From CAWCAW01 sp963714125 (lineage in GTDB: Bacteria; Actinomycetota; Acidimicrobiia; Acidimicrobiales; UBA8190): a DNA stretch of 64,000 bases. The position numbers were made by a program, and so were the translations under genes. The stretch lies in contig OY970234.1 of NCBI GenBank assembly GCA_963714125.1, forward strand, positions 186,001-250,000, written 5' to 3'. Shown piece after piece: positions 22,477 to 31,488 of the stretch; the stretch's first letter is position 1; every line of letters starts with the position of its first letter. The notes beneath the pieces are model-generated. The model had not been told where the DNA came from. It did no database searches and saw nothing but the letters and a program-made list of their open reading frames with translations.

Positions 22477-22881
22477 TCAATCGCAGACGACGCGCACGCA
22501 GCGCGCAGATGACCGGCAGGTTCCCCATCGCTGCGCGCTCGAATCACGCGCAGGTCGCGGCGGGGGACGGACTATCAACTCCTCGTAAACAAGGACGCGG
22601 ACCAGTCCCGTCTGCCCTCGGCCGACGAACTCCTCTTCGACTCGGACGAGTCCTGCGTCGACAAGCTGGTTCATCGCCTCATTGAGGGTCCGAGGCCAGG
22701 TCCCCAGCTCGCCAGCTAGGTCCGAGAACGTGCCGCGCCAAGTCCCGTCCCTGAAGTCGGCCAAGAGAGTCAGGGTGAGCAAGAGGAGGAGCGCCAAAGG
22801 CCGAAGCTGGTGCTTCCGGCGTAGCTGAAGCGGTGCGAATCGGTCGAGTCTTGTGTGGGAGGGGTCTTTGGGCTTGGTCAC
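22477..22881 (-). CDS. Winged-helix DNA-binding protein, island-encoded
   Basis: The start was placed at GTG 22881 (VTKPKDPSHTRLDRF). The protein has a basic N-terminal segment and a helical region LRPLALLLLLTLTLLADF. It then has a winged-helix-like segment, FSDLAGELGTWPRTLNEAMNQLVDAGLVRVEEE, and an arginine-rich tail. It could regulate the island or take part in replication; no named family was recognised. It is on the same strand as, and downstream of, the excisionase-like gene. Confidence 0.55.
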   Translation of the reverse strand: MTKPKDPSHTRLDRFAPLQLRRKHQLRPLALLLLLTLTLLADFRDGTWRGTFSDLAGELGTWPRTLNEAMNQLVDAGLVRVEEEFVGRGQTGLVRVLVYEELIVRPPPRPARDSSAQRWGTCRSSARCVRVVCD

Positions 22882-23039
22882 GAGATCGCCCCGGTCAGAA
22901 TCGCCGTAGCGTCGCCGACCAGCACGCCGTGACTGCCCAACCATCCCTGCCCTGGCAACTGTCCAGGCAGGCGAAAAGCCGGAGACAGCGGTCGTCAAGA
23001 CCGCTCTCGATCAGATTCTTTGGCACCTGTGCGTATTTC

Positions 23040-23282
23040 TCAAGCGCCACGGTCGCGGTCGCCCTGTAGCGGATGCACGGTGCCTTCGGCGATCAACTCA
23101 AGGATTGCAGAATGAGGAATGCGTACGAAACGTCCGATCTTCACGAACCGGACTCGCCGCTCCTGAATTAGGCGGCGAGCAAATCTTTCGGACGTATTCG
23201 TTTCGCGGCCAAACTCCGCTGGTGTCAGCAGGCGATCGGGCGCGGTCGTTCCAACATTCGCATCTTTGCTGTGAACAACCAT
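23040..23282 (-). CDS. Excisionase-like HTH protein
   Basis: The 80-residue protein has one MerR/excisionase-type winged helix (LLTPAEFGRETNTSERFARRLIQERRVRFVKIGRFVRIPHSAILELI), the HTH_17 pattern common in actinobacterial Xis proteins. It probably directs the island integrase toward excision. It is separated from the integrase by the serine recombinase and IS A. Confidence 0.8.
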   Translation of the reverse strand: MVVHSKDANVGTTAPDRLLTPAEFGRETNTSERFARRLIQERRVRFVKIGRFVRIPHSAILELIAEGTVHPLQGDRDRGA

Positions 23283-23516
23283 TAAGCCTCCTACTAGTGG
23301 ACGATTCCTCCTCTAGCGGATAGTTGTTCCTACGCTCATTTATAGCGCAACGTCAGGAGGCACGGGACACTGCGTGTCCACTTTGGTCAGCTCTGGTTGC
23401 CACGAGTGTCAGGCGGTATAGCTGCTACCGGCAGACCCAGGCGAGACGGGTCCCGGACGGCGCCGTCGGCCGAGGAGTCAGGCTCGTCAAGGGACGTCCA
23501 ATGCGATCGGGTGTTC

Positions 23517-23756
23517 TTAGCCCACGGCGTCTGGGTGACGCACCTTGATGTGATGCCACATCCCTGGGTCTCTCCCTGTGGTCCCGCAATGCGGGCAAGT
23601 CACCTCGGGCCGTGGCTTCAGGTGGGCGCCCCGGAGGTGATTAAACCAGCCCCGGAGGCTCATCGGTCGGTCGTGGTAGTCGCAGTCGCCCACAGGACAC
23701 GTCAGGGTATGGATACCGGCTTGGCGGAAGACTCTGATGATGTTTTTTAGCTCCAT
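23517..23756 (-). CDS. Small protein with two C2H2 zinc fingers
   Basis: The 79-residue protein has two zinc-finger-like units. The first is C-x4-C-x17-H-x4-H (from CPVGDC to HLRGAH). The second is C-x2-C-x11-H-x4-H (CPHC to HHIKVRH). C2H2 fingers are uncommon in bacteria. The remainder is short and basic, so nucleic-acid binding or protein pairing on the island is plausible. The ATG is at 23756. Confidence 0.6.
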   Translation of the reverse strand: MELKNIIRVFRQAGIHTLTCPVGDCDYHDRPMSLRGWFNHLRGAHLKPRPEVTCPHCGTTGRDPGMWHHIKVRHPDAVG

Positions 23757-24379
23757 GTACTTACTACGGCTTTGGAGCCAGTTTCACCCGCGGAACCGGG
23801 AATTTTAGGCTTCCCAAACGCGTTCCCCTGGGTTACCCCTCGACCTTGTTCATCGACGAGAGCAACGCACGAGCGTCGTCTGCCGTCTAGTCCAGGCTTT
23901 GCGGGGCACGGTGAGGTTCATGGTGAGGTTCGGCTCGTCCGGGCAAAGGAGGGGGAGCACTGACCTCCTGTACCCGGTTGTACGCTACTTGTGCGAGAGC
24001 GGTGGAACGAAAGGCAAGGTGATGCCAGATGAACCACCTCTTGAAGCAACCCGGATAGAACAAACTGAAAGGCGCCTTCGGGCCTTAGGTTCCCAGCAGA
24101 TGTAGCGGACCGCCCCAGGTGGGAATCACGGCCCGGAAGATCAGCGGGGATCTCGCTTGGCCGGAGTTAGGCCAAGCTGGTTTCGGAGGAACGTCTCATC
24201 GACCCCCACGCAAAGGCACTCAGCCGAGTACCCGGGGGAAGGGATAGGTGGATAACCACAGCCCAGCCGGGGGGTTGGGTGCAGGCCCCGAAATGTGGGG
24301 TGCTGTGGTGGCTCTCAGCCGGGGCGCGAGTGAGTGCACCTTCACGGACGCCCCGGCGGGGCCGGATCTCCGATCGATG
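23757..24379. other. 623-bp region, no convincing gene
   Basis: No frame here has recognisable similarity. A 27-codon frame at about 24022-24105 follows AAGGCAAGG and could be a short peptide gene, but this is weak. The region lies beyond the 3' end of the XRE-ImmA gene. Confidence 0.35.
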
Positions 24380-25483
24380 TCAGGCGGGCGGCAGCCCTGG
24401 CAACTGGATCACGTTGCCTCGACCCACTGCCCCGACTGCTCGGAGGCGTACACCGGCCTCACCGAGATACCGGGTCCGAAGAGTCTCTTCGGTTGTCACC
24501 ATGACCTGGGCGATGTCGGACAACGTGTAGCTGAGCTGTTCCTTGAAGTAGTCGATTACATGACGCACGAGGCGGGGTTGCTCATGGGGGAACTCGCCAG
24601 GCTCCAGCTTCCGGCCTTGTGGAAGCCGGTTCAGCTGCATGTTCATGTATGTGTATTGCCTCTGAGTGATCGTGTCCAGTGAATAAGCCCGGCGAATCAA
24701 TGCGGCCAAAGACGTGTGCCATTGGCGCTTCAGGTCGCCCAGGTCGCCGAACCTGAGGTGAGCGAGTTGGTTCCGAATGTCAGCCATGGGCATAAGAAAC
24801 TCTGATGCAAACTCGTCCGCTTCTGACTCCATGCTCTGTGTCACATGGCCCGTGTGCATGACAAGGTGACCAAGTTCATGAGCCACCGCGAATCGAAGAT
24901 GTGAAGCGGGCATCATGTTGTTCAGCAGGATGATGTGCCGGTCCTCAAATCCGGGCATCGAAATCGCTGACAGCTTCTCGTGACCCAGGCTCACCTGAAT
25001 GACGGGAACGCCAGCAGATTCGATCTGGGCAGTGAGATCGAGAACGGGGCCATGAGGCAACCTCCAAGTGGCTCGCGTCAACTCGGCGGCCTCAACCGGG
25101 GTGTGTTCGTCTGATCCGAACGTCGGGAACGGCTGAACGTCGGTCAGTTCGGTGTTGCTGAAAAGACGCAGCACCTCGAAGCGCACGATATTCGCGAGCG
25201 CGTGAGCGCGCTTCAACGGCTTTTTCGGCAGCGTTTGGCGACGACGGTGGAAGAAATCCACCAACCCCTCACCGATTGGAATCTCAGGCTGGAAGAAGAA
25301 CTCGACTGGGAAGTTCAGTTCCCGGCTCATCATTTCGATGATTGAGTTGTTCGGCTCTTCGAGACCATGCTCCATCTGGGAGACGAATCCTTGAGACACT
25401 CCCAGGACATGTGCAAGGGCGACTTGAGTCAAGCCTTCTGACTCACGCGCCAAGGTGACCATGCGCATGTTGAACGTTGTCAC
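24380..25483 (-). CDS. XRE regulator fused to ImmA/IrrE metallopeptidase
   Basis: The 367-residue protein has an XRE helix-turn-helix (LARESEGLTQVALAHVLGVSQGFVSQMEHGLEEPNNSII, about 11-49). A zinc protease domain follows with HELGH (in RFAVAHELGHLVMH) and the downstream glutamate in ESEADEFASEFLMP. Such fusions cleave or derepress partner regulators in phage-like islands and stress systems. Its ATG overlaps by four bases the stop of an upstream gene that IS B has split, so the two were an operon. It remains intact but has probably lost its promoter to the insertion. Confidence 0.9.
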   Translation of the reverse strand: MTTFNMRMVTLARESEGLTQVALAHVLGVSQGFVSQMEHGLEEPNNSIIEMMSRELNFPVEFFFQPEIPIGEGLVDFFHRRRQTLPKKPLKRAHALANIVRFEVLRLFSNTELTDVQPFPTFGSDEHTPVEAAELTRATWRLPHGPVLDLTAQIESAGVPVIQVSLGHEKLSAISMPGFEDRHIILLNNMMPASHLRFAVAHELGHLVMHTGHVTQSMESEADEFASEFLMPMADIRNQLAHLRFGDLGDLKRQWHTSLAALIRRAYSLDTITQRQYTYMNMQLNRLPQGRKLEPGEFPHEQPRLVRHVIDYFKEQLSYTLSDIAQVMVTTEETLRTRYLGEAGVRLRAVGAVGRGNVIQLPGLPPA

Positions 25484-25781
25484 GACTCCAGCGAACCCCC
25501 CTCCACTTTCTTCTCAGCGAGCCTACCCACACGAGGCAGTGCGGTAGTTGTACCAACCGGCTGTTGAGGTGTGAGGGGCTGGACATTGGGAACCGTGACA
25601 CCAGCGGCAAGTTCCCGCAGGTCAATCACCCATTCGTTCTTTGTGCGGCTGATGGATTTGGAAATGATCACCATACGGATGCCAGCGTCGGCGGCGTCCA
25701 GTTGGTAACCGGCGGTAAGGCAGGTTGCATCCGGAGGAAAGCCGTCAAACACCACGGCTTGATTGGCAAGGAGTCGTTGGT
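25480..25781 (-). pseudogene. ImmA-operon partner gene, 3' part
   Basis: This encodes RLLANQAVVFDGFPPDATCLTAGYQ and onward to SLES, the C-terminal half of an unrecognised protein. The 5' part is at 28349-28652, on the other side of IS B. Removing the IS and one GTTGGT duplication joins ISTQHQ to RLLANQAVVFDG in frame, giving 199 residues. Its stop overlaps the start of the XRE-ImmA gene. Confidence 0.85.
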
Positions 25782-25902
25782 TGGGAATGACACTCTGACT
25801 TGGCCCCTCCTGGGACGGTTTTGACGGCTTGATTTGGCCCCACCCGGGGCCGCCTACCCAGGGTCCGCGTCCTCGGGAACTCCAACGGGGACCGTGCTGG
25901 GC

Positions 25903-27429
25903 ATGGCGAGAAGGTCACGAGTGGAGCTCTACGAGCAGATCAGGAAGGCGCACGAGCGCGAGTCGTTGTCGATCCACGAACTGGCTCGGCGCTTTCAGAC
26001 CCACCGTCGCTATGTGCGGCAGGCTCTCGAGTCGGCGTTGCCGCCACCGCGCAAGGTCCCTGAGCGCAAAGCCCCGGTGCTCGGCCCCTATCAGAAGATG
26101 ATCGACGGCTGGTTGGTGGCGGATCGAACCGCCCCGCGCAAGCAGCGCCATACCGCCCGCCGTGTCTGGGAGCGCCTGGTGGAGGAGCACGACGTCAAGG
26201 TGGCGGAGTCGACCGTGCGCGACTACGTCCGAGCCGCCAAACGACGCCTGGCACTCGACCACGTCGAGGTGACGATCCCCCAGCACCATGAGCTCGGGGC
26301 CGAAGCAGAAGTCGACTTCGGTTCGGTCAGCATCTACCTCGCCGGCGTGCTCACCGAGGTGGAGCTGTTCGTCATGCGCATGTCGGCCTCGGGAAAGGCG
26401 TTTCGCCACGCCTATGGCAACGAGGCTCAAGAGGTGTTCTTAGACGGCCACGTCCAGGCCTTCGAGAGCTTTGGCGGTGTGCCCAGCCGCATCCGCTACG
26501 ACAACCTCAAGACGGCCGTGGTGAAGGTGCTCCAGGGCCGCAGTCGAGTGGAGTCCGAGCGATTCGTGGCGCTGCGCTCGCACTACGGGTTCGAGTCGTT
26601 CTTCTGCCGGCCCGGCATCGACGGGGCGCATGAGAAAGGCGGCGTGGAGGGTGAGATCGGGAGGTTCCGCCGGCGCCGGCTCGTGCCGGTGCCCAAAGTG
26701 TCGACGTTGGCCGAGCTGAACGCGATCCTGCACGCCGCCGTCGAGTCAGATGACGCCCGGCATATCGACAGTCGCTTCATGACCGTCGCCGAGCACTTTG
26801 CGATCGAGGCACCGACGCTCAAGGCACTGCCCGAGCCCTTTGATGTGGCTCTGGACCTCAGTTGTCGGGTCGACACCAAAGCACGGGTGTGCGTCCGACA
26901 GAACTTCTACTCGGTGCCCGTGCGCTATGCCGGGCGCCGCCTGGGGGTGCGTCTCGGAGCCGAGTCCGTCGAGGTGCGGGACGGGCCAACCACCGTGGCC
27001 CGTCATGCCCGGGCCATGGGAACAAAGACAGAGACCTTGGTTCTCGATCACTACCTCGAGGTGCTGGTTCGCAAGCCCGGAGCCCTGCTCAATGCCACCG
27101 CCCTCATGACAGCGCGCGCATCGGGAACCTTCACTGCGGTGCATCAGCGCTTCTGGGACATCGCCAGGCGTCGTCTGGGCGACTCCGCCGGCACCAAGGC
27201 CCTCATCGAGGTGCTGCTGTTGCATCGTTCGCTGCCCAGTGTGTCGGTGTTGGCCGGCGTCGAGGGAGCACTCAGAGCGGGCAGTGTCGACCCGGCCGTG
27301 GTGGCCATCGAGGCGCGCCGGGCCATGGAGGCCACGCTGACAGCACCGACACCCATCGCTGCACTGGCGCGCTTTGACCGACCTGCTCCGACTCTCGAGC
27401 ACTACGACAAGCTCCTGGAGGCCAGATGA
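25903..27429 (+). CDS. istA: IstA-like transposase of IS B
   Basis: The 508-residue transposase has an N-terminal HTH (LSIHELARRFQTHRRYVRQALES). The DDE core has candidate residues in AEVDFGSVSIYLAG, RIRYDNLKTAV and AHEKGGVEGEIGRFRR. The C-terminal domain includes RQNFYSVPVRYAGRRLGVRLG. The start ATG at 25903 (MARRSRVELYEQIRKAHERE) is the usual start for this subgroup. Confidence 0.94.
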   Translation: MARRSRVELYEQIRKAHERESLSIHELARRFQTHRRYVRQALESALPPPRKVPERKAPVLGPYQKMIDGWLVADRTAPRKQRHTARRVWERLVEEHDVKVAESTVRDYVRAAKRRLALDHVEVTIPQHHELGAEAEVDFGSVSIYLAGVLTEVELFVMRMSASGKAFRHAYGNEAQEVFLDGHVQAFESFGGVPSRIRYDNLKTAVVKVLQGRSRVESERFVALRSHYGFESFFCRPGIDGAHEKGGVEGEIGRFRRRRLVPVPKVSTLAELNAILHAAVESDDARHIDSRFMTVAEHFAIEAPTLKALPEPFDVALDLSCRVDTKARVCVRQNFYSVPVRYAGRRLGVRLGAESVEVRDGPTTVARHARAMGTKTETLVLDHYLEVLVRKPGALLNATALMTARASGTFTAVHQRFWDIARRRLGDSAGTKALIEVLLLHRSLPSVSVLAGVEGALRAGSVDPAVVAIEARRAMEATLTAPTPIAALARFDRPAPTLEHYDKLLEAR

Positions 27430-28199
27430 CGACCAAGATGACCGAGACCGCCGCGCTGGCCGCCATCGGGGCGGCCACCCGGGAGCTGCACCTGCCGGCG
27501 GTGCGCACCGAAGCGCCCCGTCTGGCTGAAGAGGCCAAGCGATCGCAGATAGGACACCTCTGCTTCCTCGCCGAGGTACTCGCCACCGAGATGGACGAAC
27601 GCTCAGAACGACGTCGCCAGCGGCGGGTGCGAGAGGCCCACTTCCCGCGCATGAAGCGACTCTCGGACTTCGACTGCTCGGTCACCGCCCATGTCGAGCC
27701 GGCCACTGTCGCCGTGTTGGCCTCAGGCTCCTACCTTGCCGCTGGTGAACCGGTGGTGTTCCTGGGCGATTCGGGCACAGGCAAAAGCCACCTGCTCATC
27801 GGCATGGGGGTGGCCGCGTGCGAGCAGGGACACCGGGTGCGTTATGTGACTGCGGCACAACTGGTCAATGAGTTGGTGGAGGCCGCCGACGAACGGCGTC
27901 TGTCGCGCATCGTGGCCCGCTACGGGCGTCTCGACCTTCTGTGCTTGGACGAGCTCGGCTACGTCCAGCTCGATCTTCGTGGGGCAGAGCTCTTGTTTCA
28001 GATCATCACCGAGCGCGAGGAGCGCGCCTCGGTGGCCACCGCCTCGAATCTCCCCTTCAGCGAGTGGGGCAACGTCATCCCCGATCCGCGTCTTGTCGCT
28101 GCGATCGTCGACCGGCTCACGTTCAATGCACACATCATCGAGACCGGCACCGAGTCCCACCGTCTGCGCACCACCAAGGCTCGTCCCCGCCGCAAATGA
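27426..28199 (+). CDS. istB: IstB-like helper ATPase of IS B
   Basis: The 257-residue AAA+ protein has Walker A GDSGTGKSHLLIG, Walker B LDLLCLDELGYVQ and the EREERASVATASNLPFSEW region. Its ATG overlaps the istA stop by four bases. It appears intact. Confidence 0.94.
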   Translation: MTTKMTETAALAAIGAATRELHLPAVRTEAPRLAEEAKRSQIGHLCFLAEVLATEMDERSERRRQRRVREAHFPRMKRLSDFDCSVTAHVEPATVAVLASGSYLAAGEPVVFLGDSGTGKSHLLIGMGVAACEQGHRVRYVTAAQLVNELVEAADERRLSRIVARYGRLDLLCLDELGYVQLDLRGAELLFQIITEREERASVATASNLPFSEWGNVIPDPRLVAAIVDRLTFNAHIIETGTESHRLRTTKARPRRK

Positions 28200-28348
28200 C
28201 CATAAGCCCTGCTCACGTTCTGGCACCTCGGGCCGCATCTCTCTCCTCAGCGCCTTACACAGAGCTACAGCGGGTCCCTTCGGTCCGCCCCATCAGGTGG
28301 GGCCAAATCAAGCCGTCGCTCTGGGGCCAAATCAGGTTGACATTCCCA

Positions 28349-28652
28349 GTTGGTGTTGCGTCGAGATGTTGCGAGTCAACATCGCTCCATCGTGCTTTTT
28401 GAAACGCACGATGGCCTGTTGGTCAAACACATACATAGGAATGCGGTATCGCTCGATTCGGTGAACGCCATCGAGGCCCACGAGGGCGCGGTCGGCTCTC
28501 TCAACCATGAAGTCATGGACCACGTTCGCCCGGGTGCTTTTCCTCCATTTGCGCCCCTCGGCCACCATGTCGGCCCAGCCGCCCTCGATGACTTCAACCA
28601 GGGTCTCCGCCCTCCTGCCCGCCAGTATCTGTCGAGCCTGTTCCTCGGTCAT
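28349..28652 (-). pseudogene. ImmA-operon partner gene, 5' part
   Basis: ATG at 28652 has GGAAGG six bases upstream. The product begins MTEEQARQILAGRRAET, is helical and charged, and contains DRALVGLDGVHRIERYRIPMYVFDQQAIVRFKKHDG before IS B cuts it. It is continued at 25480-25781. The restored 199-residue protein was not matched to a known family. Its coupling to the XRE-ImmA gene suggests that it is the protease substrate, partner or toxin. Confidence 0.82.
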
Positions 28653-29109
28653 GGTTTTCCTTCCGGCGGTGGCCCGTGGCTGAGATGTTGTCAATTAGCC
28701 ATTCAAAATATTATAGCACACCCAATAACATCCCCGCTTTGGCCCCCTCCGAGGCCGATACACGGCAGACAAGGGATATACGTGCAAGGCGAACACGCAA
28801 GCCGTCGCCGATGCTGGCGCAACCCCTTACATCCCCTTCAAGTGCAAGGACATCCAGGTGCCAGCCATCCACGACGCAAGCCCGCTCCCTGCCATCGGGG
28901 TGAGTGCGTGGACCGGACGCGCCACATGTTCGACAGTCGCGCATCCAGTCCCCCAGATGGCGTTGAATCCCACGTGGTGAAACGGATGAGGTCAAGCCCC
29001 CGTAGGGCGTATAGGGCATTCTGGAGAACCTCCTGGTTCAAGGGGTGGGGTAGGAGGTCTATGCCACTGCCAAGCTTCGCGTCGATCAGCGAGGTTGAAG
29101 TGCCGGGGC
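28653..29109. other. 457-bp region, possible small ORF only
   Basis: This holds the promoter side of the partner gene, with an AT-rich patch at 28695-28735. A minus-strand frame from about 28946 contains the text MRDCRTCGASGPRTHPDGRE, with a Cys pair, and runs to 28711. I could not support it as a gene. Confidence 0.3.
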
Positions 29110-29724
29110 TTATGCACGACGCGTGATATCTCGCTTGCGGGCGTCTCCGAGACGAACGATGCCAGCATCGGCCCTGGCTCCCATCTGCCCTGCGTAGTAG
29201 GGATGGCTCGTTCCGGGGTCATCAAGACACCATGGATTCGAGAGCATTGACTCGACGTCGTCGGCTCGCCACTTAGCCCCTTTCTTGTTGGCCGAGTATG
29301 CGCCCCAGGCGGCAATCACGAGACGTGCATTACAAGCCTGCTCCTTGATGCATTCGTTGTTTCCGGATCCCACCCAAAGGTCGTCCTCCAGAGCTGAGCC
29401 ATTCGGCCACCTTTCCTTGTCGGTGTCGGTAGCGCGGCGAGCAAATAGATTCACAACACGCATTGCGCCAACATTGGTGTCGTTGTCCAGCGCTATCCTC
29501 TGAGATCGCTGGAAGCAAAGAGGTGCTGCCCTATCCACGCCGTCGCTCTCAATGGTCGCAACCGAGGGGTTAAACATCACCCAAAGGACGTACCCCGGTG
29601 TGTCGCTCCATTTACGTTCGATCCAATAGCGAAACACAGAGAGGCCATCCGTGGCCCGGCGTTCCGTCCCCTCGCAACCTCGTCCAGGGAAGGCAACTGG
29701 ATCCCATTTTGCAAACGCAGCCAT
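29110..29724 (-). CDS. DUF1643-family protein
   Basis: The 204-residue protein shows the DUF1643 pattern: FRYWIERKW, a VMFNPSVATIESDGVDRAAPLC block, then AMRVVNLFARRATDTDKERW and a VIAAWGAYS segment. The biochemical function is not established; members are frequent in phages and genomic islands. The ATG at 29724 gives the normal N-terminus; the frame extends upstream without similarity. Confidence 0.8.
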   Translation of the reverse strand: MAAFAKWDPVAFPGRGCEGTERRATDGLSVFRYWIERKWSDTPGYVLWVMFNPSVATIESDGVDRAAPLCFQRSQRIALDNDTNVGAMRVVNLFARRATDTDKERWPNGSALEDDLWVGSGNNECIKEQACNARLVIAAWGAYSANKKGAKWRADDVESMLSNPWCLDDPGTSHPYYAGQMGARADAGIVRLGDARKRDITRRA

Positions 29725-29933
29725 AGTCGAAACGCTACCTGTGCGACGCGCTGCGGATGCTCGATCTCCTCTTGCAAGTAAGCGGGTAGCACTTGCTGTC
29801 CAACACACCCAGCGGTACTTGCCGGGTTATCGGTGCGCTGACGGCCAACTCGGTTGTCTGGTGCGCCTCGACCTGAGCACCGAGGGCATCAGTAGCAACG
29901 TGGATTGCAGGAAACTCTTGGAGCTGCTTGGGA

Positions 29934-30479
29934 CTAGCCATGGCCCGACTGAACGTTCGCGAAGACAGACTGCCAAAAGAATCCGTTTTGGAACGCTATT
30001 CCAATACCAAGAAGCGTTAGTGATTCATGAAGTGGGGCAATGTGGGGTTGAACCGCTGTATACACGATCGGTGCCACGAGCAGCGCCGCTGCCATGTCTT
30101 GAGTCTTGAACCCGAGATGGCCATGGGTCTGATTGTAATCCCAGACCTCCTTTGCGGCGATGCCAATCACCATGACCAATCCGTAGACCACTTGCAAGAC
30201 GGTGATCTTGGGATTGAGTTGCTTTAGGAACTGCCTGGCCAAAGACGGACGACTGGCTAAAGAACCAACGGCAGGCGGTGCCCTGCTCTCAAGAACGGCG
30301 TCTATTTGTTCTCGCCGCCCGGACTCATTGGGATCAGAAAAATCGATCTGCTCCCCGCTATCCAATGTCAACGAAGCCACAGTCGGGGGCGCTCCCCGCC
30401 TTAGTCGCCTTACAGCTTGGCCAACGGCCGGGAGACCGAGGGTGACGAGAGCGGCAAGAGCGGCAGCGATCTCTTCCAT
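29934..30479 (-). CDS. Putative membrane protein, unknown
   Basis: The 181-residue protein starts MEEIAAALAALVTLGLPAVG. It has a polar central part with SLTLDSGEQIDFSDPNESGRREQ, and two or three likely membrane segments (ITVLQVVYGLVMVIGIAA; MAAALLVAPIVYTAV; LTLLGIGIAFQNGFFW). The central segment resembles effector-associated constant-region text seen in other actinobacterial accessory proteins, but no family is assigned. Confidence 0.55.
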   Translation of the reverse strand: MEEIAAALAALVTLGLPAVGQAVRRLRRGAPPTVASLTLDSGEQIDFSDPNESGRREQIDAVLESRAPPAVGSLASRPSLARQFLKQLNPKITVLQVVYGLVMVIGIAAKEVWDYNQTHGHLGFKTQDMAAALLVAPIVYTAVQPHIAPLHESLTLLGIGIAFQNGFFWQSVFANVQSGHG

Positions 30480-30628
30480 TGGGCTTCCTTGTTAAATTTG
30501 GATCGGGGACAACCAAGCCGAGTTACGAGCGATGTCGGGTGGTGTATCTGGGGGGCATAGCGTTCTCTTGGATGTCCAGTCCGAATATTTCGTGGAGCTA
30601 ACCCCCTGGCCTCTTGTTGCCGCAAAAG

Positions 30629-30847
30629 TTAGGGCAGTTGTGGAAACTCAGCCAGCGGCTGTCCATCCCCGGGTAGGCCTGCCGCCGTGGTGACGTCCTG
30701 AGAAACCCCTTGGGTGCCAGTGGACCAGGAGCTGAGGTACTCGGTACCCGGACGCTCAGACCTTCTTTTCGGCACGGCCGGGACTGGCCCTTTTGTTGCT
30801 TCCTCGGTGACCCGATCAGCCGCTGTTAGCCGCCGCTGCTTCTCCAT
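30629..30847 (-). CDS. Possible 72-residue protein, unknown
   Basis: The frame begins MEKQRRLTAADRVTEE inside the last codons of the upstream terminase-like gene, in another frame. It fills most of the otherwise empty 335-bp interval after it. It is polar with no motif. It is kept only because overlapping starts are common in such islands. Confidence 0.22.
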   Translation of the reverse strand: MEKQRRLTAADRVTEEATKGPVPAVPKRRSERPGTEYLSSWSTGTQGVSQDVTTAAGLPGDGQPLAEFPQLP

Positions 30848-31406
30848 CGCCTAAATGACCGTGCGTACGGTGCAGCAACTGCAGGGCAAGATCGGTAGCG
30901 ACGGGGTCTGCGAGGATTCGACGCACCGTCTCTGTAGGTGTGGGCGAATCGTCGGTCTGAATCGATCCAGCGTGCTCGATCTCCACCCTCGGACCCCATC
31001 GCTCCGGATGCCGACGCGCGAGCAAGTCTCTTCCGGCCCGCCAGTCGGTGGCTACCTGCTTCCGCCAGAGCATGACGATGTCCACCTCGTCGGCACCTTC
31101 CGCGCGCGTGAGGGCGTCGATAAAGTCGACATATGGCTGATCCTCGCGGGTCACAATCTCGTCTTTCTCGTGGTCCCGTCCCCTCTGGATCCAAGTCTGC
31201 ACGGTGTCCCGGTGTAGGCCCGCCCAATTTGCAGCGGCGACTCGGCTAGCACTGTTCCGGACGGCTAACAGGACACGGCCAGCCTTGCTGTCCTGGTCCC
31301 ACTTCCCGGTGCCGAGATTTCCGAAGTCTCGCTCCGGGTGGTAGCCGTGCTCGATGATCGGTGGTCGTCCGGCTCGTCGGAGCTTTGCGCTCTCGTCGTT
31401 GGCCAC
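30816..31406 (-). CDS. Terminase small-subunit-like HTH protein
   Basis: The 196-residue protein starts at GTG 31406 (VANDESAKLRRAGRPP). It carries a helix-turn-helix NSASRVAAANWAGLHRDTVQTWIQRGRD, then a helical region and WRAGRDLLARRHPERWGPRVEIEHAG. The RRHPERWG tail is typical of phage terminase small-subunit-like proteins found singly in actinobacterial genomes. No terminase large subunit is present nearby. Confidence 0.65.
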   Translation of the reverse strand: MANDESAKLRRAGRPPIIEHGYHPERDFGNLGTGKWDQDSKAGRVLLAVRNSASRVAAANWAGLHRDTVQTWIQRGRDHEKDEIVTREDQPYVDFIDALTRAEGADEVDIVMLWRKQVATDWRAGRDLLARRHPERWGPRVEIEHAGSIQTDDSPTPTETVRRILADPVATDLALQLLHRTHGHLGDGEAAAANSG

Positions 31407-31488
31407 ATTGCCAGTGTAACGAGACGCCGTAGCTCTCTCGGGCTTTGGCCACCCCACGACGCAGAATGAGATTCGGCACCAGGATCGT

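Larger units (their letters stand above)
25782..28348 (+). mobile_element. IS21-family element B (2567 bp)
   Basis: The element carries istA-istB on the plus strand. The ends begin TGGGAATGACACTCTGACTTGG-like on the left and its counterpart TGGGAATGTCAACCTGATTTGG-like on the right. Repeated CTTGATTTGGCCCCACC units lie inside both ends. A 6-bp duplication GTTGGT is at 25776-25781 and 28349-28354. It splits the gene upstream of the XRE-ImmA protease. Its proteins are clearly different from those of elements A and C. Confidence 0.92.

Noticed and set aside
28711..29019. Minus-strand frame with a CRTCGA cysteine pair
   Set aside because: Only one Cys pair, no ribosome site, and no clear end to the domain; noted only in the gap description.
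30816..31406. Evidence of a prophage
   Set aside because: The terminase-like HTH protein stands alone, with no large terminase, portal, capsid or tail genes in the island.
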